From assembly GCF_024172125.1 (NCBI RefSeq), contig NZ_JAMZEA010000015.1:124001-188000 (forward strand): a stretch of 64,000 nt of DNA, written 5' to 3'. Position 1 is the stretch's first letter. Each line of letters starts with the position of its first letter. A program made the translations under genes and the position numbers. The notes beneath the pieces were generated by a model. That model had not been told where the DNA came from, searched no databases, and worked only from the letters and a program-made list of their open reading frames with translations. Source of the DNA: Actinomadura rupiterrae. GTDB lineage: Bacteria; Actinomycetota; Actinomycetes; Streptosporangiales; Streptosporangiaceae. Shown piece by piece: positions 19,601 to 28,600 of the stretch.

Positions 19601-22600
19601 CTTGACCAGGCGGATCGTCGGCTCGTTGTAGGTGACCGACTCGGCGACCTCGCGGAACGCGTCCAGCATCGGATCCATCAGCAGCGAGTGGAAGGCGTGC
19701 GAGACGGTCAGCGAGGTCTGCTTCCGGTCGCCGAACTTCTGGGCGACATCGGCGACCGCGCCTTCGGTACCCGAGATCACCAGGGAGGACGGGCTGTTCA
19801 CGGCCGCGATCCCCACGTGGTCGGTGAGGTGCGGGGTGATCTCGTCCTCGGTCGCCTGGATCGCGACCATCGCACCGCCCGCGGGGAGCAGCTGCATGAG
19901 GCGTGCGCGTGCGGTGATCATGCGGGCGGCGTCGTCCAGGTTGAGGACGCCCGCGACGTGCGCGGCGGCCAGCTCGCCGATGGAGTGGCCGACCAGGAGG
20001 TCCGGACGGATGCCCCAGGACTCGACCAGCCGGAACAGCGCCACTTCGAGCGCGAAGATCGCAGGCTGGGTGAACTCGGTCTGGTTGAGCCGGTCCTCGT
20101 CGTCCCAGATGACGTCCTTCAACGGGATGTCGATCGCTTCGCAGACCTCGTCGAAGGCGGACGCGAAGACTGGGAACGTCTCGTGCAGCTCGCGGCCCAT
20201 GCCGACGCGCTGGCTGCCCTGGCCCGTGAAGAGGAAGGCCAGGCGGCCCTCGGATGCGACGCCCGTCACGGTCTCGTCCCCGACCACGACCGCGCGGTGC
20301 TCCAGCGCGGCGCGGCCGGTCGCGGCGGAGTACGCCACGTCGAGCGCGTCGTCCGCGACGGCCGTGAGCCGGTCGAGCTGGGCGTGCAGGGCCTCGGCGG
20401 TCTTCGCCGTGGCGACGAGCGGGACGACCGGGAGGTCGTTCCGCTCGGCCGGGGCGCCGTCCGGCGCGGGCGCCTCCTCGATGATCACGTGGGCGTTGGT
20501 GCCGCTGATCCCGAAGGACGACACGGCGGCGCGGCGGGGAGCCTCGCGCCCGGGCCAGTCGCGCGGCTCGGTGAGCAGCCGGACCTCGCCCTCGGTCCAG
20601 TCGACCTGCGGCGTCGGCTCGTCCACGTGCAGGGTCCGCGGCATCGTGCCGTTGCGGATCGCCTGGACGACCTTGATGATCCCCGCGACACCGGCGGCGG
20701 CCTGCGTGTGCCCGATGTTCGACTTGATCGACCCGAGCCATAGCGGCTCCCCGCCGTCTCGGTCGCGTCCGTAGGTCGCGAGGAGGGCCTGCGCCTCGAT
20801 CGGGTCGCCGAGCGTCGTGCCGGTGCCGTGCGCCTCGACCATGTCGATCTCGGACGGTGCCAGACCCGCGACCGCGAGGGCCTGCGCGATCACCCGCCGC
20901 TGGGACGGCCCGTTCGGCGCGGTCAGGCCGTTGGACGCGCCGTCCTGGTTGATCGCCGTGCCGCGCACGACCGCGAGCACCTGGTGCCCGTTGCGGCGGG
21001 CGTCGGAAAGGCGCTCGACCAGGAGCATCCCGACGCCCTCGCCCCAGCCCGTGCCGTCCGTGGAGGACGAGAAGGACTTGCAGCGGCCGTCGGACGCCAT
21101 CCCGCGCTGGCGGCTGAACTCGATGAACGTCTGCGGCGTCGCCATGACGGTCACACCGCCCGCGAGCGCCAGCGTGCACTCGCCGGAACGCAGCGCCTGG
21201 ATCGCCCAGTGCAGCGCGACCAGCGACGACGAGCACGCCGTGTCGACGGTGACCGCCGGCCCTTCGAGGCCCAGCGTGTAGGACACGCGGCCCGAGGCGA
21301 TCGCGCCGGTGCTGCTGTTGTAGGTGTAATCGTGGTACATCATCCCGGCGAACACGCCGGTCGGGCTGCCCTTGAGCGACGTCGGGTCGATCCCGGCGCG
21401 TTCGAGCGCCTCCCAGGAGGCCTCCAGGAGAAGCCGCTGCTGCGGGTCCATCGTCAGCGCCTCGTTGGGGCTGATCCCGAAGAACGCCGGGTCGAACTCG
21501 GCCGCGTCGTACAGGAAGCCGCCCTGGTCGACGTAGCTGGTCTCGGGACGGGTGCGGGTCGGGTCGTAGACGCGGTCCAGGTCCCAGCCGCGGTCGGACG
21601 GGAAGCCGGAGATCGCGTCCACGCCGTCCGCGACGAGCCGCCACAGGTCGTCCGGCGAGGCGACGCCGCCCGGGTAGCGGCAGGACATGCCGATGATCGC
21701 GATCGGGTCGTCGTCGGGCGCGGCGGCGACGCGGGCGAGGGCGGCCGGGACGTCCGCGACGGTGCCGGACAGCTCGTCCAGCAGGTGGCGGGCGAGGACG
21801 GCGGGCGTCGGGTAGTCGAACACCAGCGTCGCCGCGAGCCGCAGCCCGGTCGCCTCGCCGAGGCCGTTGCGCAGCTCGACCGCGGCGAGGGAGTCGAAGC
21901 CGAGGTCGCGGAACGCGCGGTCGGGGGCGATCGCCTCGGGACCGGCGTGGCCGACGATCGCGGCGGTCTGCCGCCGGACGAGGTCCAGCACGAACGCCTC
22001 GCGCTCGCCCGCCGCGACCTGGCCCAGCCGCTCCTGGAAGGCCGACGCCTCGCCGCGCGCGACCCGGCGTCCGCGGCCCCGGACGAGCCCGCGCAGCATG
22101 TACGGGACGTCCCCGCCGGCCAGGCTCGTCGCGTCCAGCTTCATCGGCACCAGCAGGGACGGTTCGAGCGTGCCCGCGGTGTCGAGGAGTTCCAGGCCGT
22201 GCTCGGCGGACAGGCCGGTCACGCCGGAGCGGTCGATGCGCTGGCGGTCGCGGTCGTCCAGGACGGCCGCCATGCCCGCGTCGCTCTCCCACAGGCCCCA
22301 GGCGAGCGACTGCGCCGGGAGGCCGTTCGCGCGGCGGTGCGCGGCGAGGGCGTCCAGGAACGCATTGGCCGCCGCGTAGTTGCCCTGGCCGGGGGCGCCC
22401 AGCACACCGGCCGCCGAGGAGAACAGAACGAACGCGCCGAGGTCCATGTCCCGGGTGAGTTCGTGCAGGTGGAGGGCCGCTTCGGCCTTGGGCGCCAGGA
22501 CGTGGTCGATCCGCTCGGGCGTCAGGGACGAGATCACGCCGTCGTCCAGGACACCGGCCGCGTGGACGACACCGGTCAGCGTCCGGCCGTCGAGGAGTTC

Positions 22601-25600
22601 GGCGAGGGCCTCGCGGTCGGCGACGTCGCAGGCGGCGATCTCGACCGTCGCGCCGAGCCGCGCCAGCTCCTCGGCCAGCTCGGTCGCGCCGGGCGCGTTC
22701 ATGCCGCGGCGGCTCGTCAGGAGCAGGTTCCGGACGCCGTGCTCGGTCACCAGGTGCCGCGCGACCAGCCCGCCGAGCGCGCCGAGCGCGCCGGTGACCA
22801 GCACCGATTCGCCGAAGACCGTCGAGGGCTCGGGCTGCGGCGCCGCGTCGGCCGGGATGAGGCGGGGCGCGTACGCCTGCCCGTCCCTGACGGCCACCTG
22901 CTGTTCGCCGGTCGCCAGCGCGAGCGCGATGTAGGCGTCGTCGGCCGCGTCGATGAGGACGAACCGTCCGGGATCCTCGGACTGCGCGCTGCGCACCAGG
23001 CCCCGGGCGGCGGCGCCGGCCAGGTCGGTCACGTCCTCGTTGTCCAGCGAGACGGCGCCGTTCGTCACGATCGCGAGCGTGCCGGTCGTCGCGGACTGGA
23101 GCGCTTCGAGGGCGCGATGCAGCGCCGTGCGGGCATCGGCGTCAACGATCTTGAGGATGGTCACGTCGGCGGGCGCTTCGCCCGCGGCGGCGACGGGGGC
23201 CCACTCGACCTGGAACAGCGAGTCGGCGCGGGTCGCGCGCTGGTCGGCGAGCGGGCGCAGCGCCAGGGAGGCGACCGAGATGACCGGTTCGCCCGTGCCG
23301 TCCGCTGCGTCCAGGGTCACCTGGTCCTGGCCGGACGCGGCGACGCGGACGCGCAGCATTTCGGCGCCCGAGGCGTGCAGCTCCACGCCCGACCACGCGA
23401 ACGGCAGGACTACCCGCTCGTCGGTGGAAAGCAGCGGGATCGCGTGCAGGGCTGAGTCGAGGAGCGCGGGATGCAGGCCGAACCGGTCCGGGTCGCCGTT
23501 CAGGACGACCTCGGCGAACACCTCGCCGTCGCCGCCGCGCCACGCCGCGCGCAACCCCTGGAAGACCGGGCCGTAGTCGAGCCCGGCCGCCGCGAGATCG
23601 GCGTACAGGGTGTCCACGGCGACGGGTTCGGCGTCGGCGGGCGGCCACTGCGTGAGGGGCGCGGCCTTGGTTGTGGACGCGGCGAGGGTGCCTTCGACGT
23701 GGCGCGTCCAGGGGCGGAGCATGGCGTCCTCGTCGCGCGAGTACACCTCGACCGTCCGCCGCCCGGCGTCGTCCGCGGCGCCGACCACGACCTGGACGGC
23801 CACGGTCCCGCGCTCGGGCAGGACCAGCGGCGCCTCGATCATCAGCTCGTCGATGCGCCCGCAGTCCACCTCGTCCCCGGCGCGGACGGCCAGCTCCACG
23901 AACCCGGCGCCCGGGAAGATCGTCGTGCCGCCGATCGTGTGCTCGGCCAGCCAGGACTGCGACGCGGGCGACAGCCGCCCGCTGAGGACGATCTGGTCGG
24001 CGCCGGCGACGGACACGGCCGCGTCGAGCAGCGGGTGATCGGACGCGTCCAGCCCGCGCCCCTGCTCGATCCAGAAGAACTCCCGCTGGAAGGGGTAGGT
24101 CGGCAGCTCGACGCGCTGCGCGCCGCGACCTGCGAATACCGCATTCCAGTCGATGGCCACGCCTGCGGTGAAGAGCCGTCCGATGCCCGTGAACAGGCTC
24201 GCGGTTTCGGGGCGGTCGCGGCGGAGGGTCGCGGCCATCGTCCCTTCGGCGGTCTGCTGCGCCATCGCGGTCAGCACACCGTCCGGGCCGATCTCCAGGA
24301 AGCGGGTCACGCCTTCGTCGGCCAGCTGTTGCACGTCATCGGCGAAGCGAACGGCCTCGCGGACGTGCCTGACCCAGTACTCGGGGGACGTGACGTCCTT
24401 CGTGAGCTTGATCGTCGGCTCGTTGAAGGCGAGCGACTCGGCGACGGCCCGGAACTCGTCCAGCATCGGGTCCATCAGCGGCGAGTGGAAGGCGTGCGAG
24501 ACCGTCAGCCGCGTCTGCTTCCTGTCGCCGAGCTGCTCGGCCAGCTCGGCGACGGCGTTCTCTTCGCCGGAGATCACCAGGGACGTGGGGCTGTTCAGCG
24601 CCGCGATGCTCACGTGCTCGTTGAGCAGCGGCGTGATCTCGTCCTCGGTCGCCTGGATCGCGACCATCGCACCGCCAGGAGGCAACGCCTGCATCAGGCG
24701 TCCGCGGGCGGTGATCAGCTTGGCGGCATCGCTCAGGCTCAGCACACCCGCCACCTGGGCTGCGGCCAGCTCGCCGATCGAATGACCGACCAGGAAGTCA
24801 GGCTTGATCCCCCACGACTCGACCAGGCGGAACAACGCCACTTCGAGCGCGAAGATCGCAGGCTGGGTGAACCGCGTCTGGTTCAGCTTCGTCTCGTCGC
24901 CCCAGATGACGTCCTTGAGGGGCAGATCGATCGCTTCGCAGACCTCATCGAACGCGGACGCGAAGACCGGGAACGTCTCGTACAGCTCGCGGCCCATGCC
25001 GACGCGCTGGCTGCCCTGCCCGGTGAACAGGAAGGCGAGCTTTCCGGTGGTCGCGACGCCGGTCACGGTCTCGTCGCCGATGATGACCGCGCGGTGTTCG
25101 AGGGCGGCGCGGCCGGTCGCGGCGGAGAACGCGACGTCCAGCTCGTTCCGGTCCTGGGCGAAGGCGGTCAGGCTCCGGACCTGGGCTTCGAGCGCATCGG
25201 CGGTCTTCGCGGACGCCACCAGCGGGACCGCCGGCAGGTCGCGGCGCTCGTCCCGGGCGGCGGGCTCCGGCGCGGGCGGCTCCTCGATGATCACGTGGGC
25301 GTTGGTGCCGCTGATGCCGAACGAAGAGATGCCCGCGCGGCGCGGACGGTCCTCGCGCGGCCACTCGCGCGCCTCGGTGAGCAGCTCGACCTGGCCCGCG
25401 TCCCAGTCGACCTGCGGGGACGGCTCGTCCACGTGCAGGGTCCGCGGCAGGACACCGTGCCGCATCGCCTCGATCATCTTGATGATGGACGCGACGCCGG
25501 CGGCGGCCTGGGTGTGGCCGATGTTCGACTTGATCGAGCCCAGCCACAGCGGACGGTCCCGGTCGCGTCCGTAAGTGGCGAGCAGCGCCTGCGCCTCGAT

Positions 25601-28600
25601 CGGGTCGCCGAGCGTCGTGCCCGTCCCGTGGGCTTCGACGGCGTCCACGTCGGAGGTGGTGAGCCCGGCGTTGGCGAGGGCCTGCCGGATCACCCGGCGC
25701 TGGGACGGCCCGTTCGGCGCGGTCAGGCCGTTGGACGCGCCGTCCTGGTTGAGGGCGGAGCCGCGGACGATCGCGACGACCGGGTGGCCGTTGCGGCGCG
25801 CGTCGGAGAGCCGCTCGACCAGCAGCATCCCGACGCCTTCGGCCCAGATCGTCCCGTCGGCGGCCGCGGCGAAGGACTTGCAGCGGGCGTCCCGGGACAG
25901 GCCGCGCTGCTCGCTGAACTCCACGAACGTCTCGGGGGTCGCCATGACGGCGACGCCGCCGACGAGCGCGAGCGAGCACTCGCCCGAGCGCAGCGCCTGC
26001 GCGGCCATGTGCAGCGCGACCAGCGACGACGAGCACGCCGTGTCTACCGTGACGGCCGGGCCTTCCAGCCCGAGCGTGTAGGAGACGCGCCCGGACGCGA
26101 TCGCGCCGGTGCTGCTGTTGTAGGTGTAATCGTGGTACATCATCCCGGCCCAGACGCCGGTCGGGCTGCCCTTGAGCGATGTCGGGTCGATGCCCGCGCG
26201 CTCCAGGACCTCCCAGGAGGCCTCCAGGAGGAGCCGCTGCTGCGGGTCGATGACCAGGGCCTCGTTAGGGCTGATGCCGAAGAAGTCGGCGTCGAAGCGC
26301 GGCGCGTCGTGCAGGAAGCCGCCCTCGTTCACGTAGCTGGTCTGCGGGCGGGTGCCGTCCGGGTCGAAGATGCGGCCGATGTCCCAGCCGCGGTCGGACG
26401 GGAAGTCGGAGATCGCGTCCACGCCGTCCGCGACCAGCCGCCACAGCTCGTCGGGCGAGGTGACGCCGCCCGGGTAGCGGCAGGACATCGCGACGATCGC
26501 GATCGGGTCGTCCGCGTCGGAGGCGGACACGGTGGTGGCCGGGAGGAGGGTCGCGTCGTCAGCCGTGCCGGACAGCTCGTCCAGGAGGTAGCGGGCCAGG
26601 ACGGCGGGTGTCGGGTAGTCGAACACCAGCGTCGCGGCGAGCCGGAGGCCGGTCGCCTCGCTCAGCCCGTTGCGGAGTTCGACGGCGGCGAGCGAGTCTA
26701 CGCCGAGATCGCGGAAAGCGCGGTCGGGGTCGACGGCGTCCGGGCCGGGGTAGCCGAGCGCGGCGGCGGACCGGGCGCGGACGAGCGCCAGCAGGACGTC
26801 GAGGCGCTCGTCCTCGGTGCGGCCGGCGAGGCTGCGGTGCAGGCCGTCGGCGTCGGCGCGGGAACCGGCCGCGCCGCGCGAGACGGCGGGGACGAGGCCG
26901 CGCAGCAGCTCCGGCACGGCTCCGCTCGCGCGGACCGCCGCCAGGTCGAGCTTGAGCGGGATCGCGGTGGGCGCCTCCGCGCGGACGGCGGTGTCGAAGA
27001 GGGCGAGGCCGTCGTCGGGCGCGATCGGCAGGACGCCGCCCCGCGACATCCGGGACCGGTCGGCGTCGTCCAGCGTTCCGGCCATACCGCCGACCTGGCT
27101 CCACGGGCCCCACGCGAGGGACTGCGCGGCGAGGCCGCTGGCCCGGCGGTGCTCGGCGAGAGCGTCCAGGACGGCGTTGGCCGCCGCGTAGTTGCCCTGG
27201 CCGGGCGCGCCGATCACTCCGGCGGCCGAGGAGAACAGCACGAACGCGCCGAGGTCCATCTCGCGGGTGAGTTCGTGCAGGTGCAGCGCCGCGTCCACCT
27301 TCGGACGCAGGACGTGATCGAGCCGCTCGGGCGTGAGCGACGCGATCACACCGTCGTCCAAAACGCCCGCTGCGTGGACGACGCCGGTCAGCGTCCGGCC
27401 GGCGAGGAGTTCGGCGAGGGCGTCGCGGTCGGAGACGTCGCAGGCGACGATCTCGACGGTCGCGCCCTGCGCGGTGAGTTCGCCGGCGAGTTCGGCCGCT
27501 CCGGGCGCGTCCGGGCCGCGGCGGCTGGTCAGCAGGAGGTTCCGGACGCCGTGCTCGGCCACCAGGTGCTTGGCGAACAGCCCGCCCAGCGCGCCGGACG
27601 CGCCGGTGATCAGCACCGAGTCGCCGAAGTCGGAAGGGTCGCTGTCGGCGGTTAGTGCCAGGCGGGCCAGGCGCGGCGCGAACGTCTCGCCGCTGCGAAG
27701 GGCGATCTGAGGTTCGTTAGTGGCGAGCGCTTGCGCCAGATCGGCGTTGTCGTCATCCACGTCGATGAGGACGAACCGTCCGGGGTCCTCGGACTGGGCG
27801 CTGCGCACCAGGCCCCAGACCGCCGCGCCGGCCAGGTCGGTCACGTCCTCGCCGTCCGGCGAGACCGCGCCGTCGGGCGAGACCGCGCCGCGCGTCACGA
27901 TCGCGAGGTTGCCGCCGGCCGTTTGCAGCGCGGTAAGGGTCTCGTTGAGCGCTACGCGGATGTCGGACGTCGTGATGCGGAGGACGTCGGTCTCGGCGGG
28001 AGTGTCACCGGTGGGCGCGACTCGCGTCCACGCCACCCGGTACAGGGCGTCGGCGCGGGCCTCGGTCTGGACGGCCGCGAGCGGGCGCAGCGCCAGCGCC
28101 TCGACGCTCGCCACGGGATCGCCCGCCGCGTCCGCGACGGTCAGCGCGACCTGGCCCTCGCGGACCCGGGTGATCCGCACGCGCAGGGCGGACGCCCCGG
28201 ACGCGTGCAGCTCCACACCCGACCACGAGAACGGCAGCGACGCCTCGCCGCCCTCCACGGCCCCGGACAGCGCGATCGCGTGCAGCGCCGCGTCCAGGAC
28301 GGCCGGGTGCAGCCCGAACGCGCCCGCTTCGGTGCCGCTGGGCGCTTCGACCTCGGCGAACACCTCGTCCCCGTGCCGCCAGACCCTCTTCAGCCCCTGG
28401 AAGACCGGACCGTAGGCGAGGCCGGCGTCGGCGAGTTCGGCGTAGAAACCGTCGAGGTCGAGCTGCTCGCCGGTCGGAGGCCAATGGGTGAGATCGGTTC
28501 CGCGCGTCGCCGGTGCCGCGGTCAGGAAGCCGGATGCGTGCTGCGTCCACGGAAGGTCGATGGCGTCCTCGTCGCGGGAGAAGATGCGGAGCGTGCGGCG

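Noticed and set aside
10836..27655. Plus-strand open frames of 742 to 1394 codons opposite PKS B and PKS C.
   Set aside because: Antisense shadows: no ribosome site, no domain, and the composition expected from codon bias.
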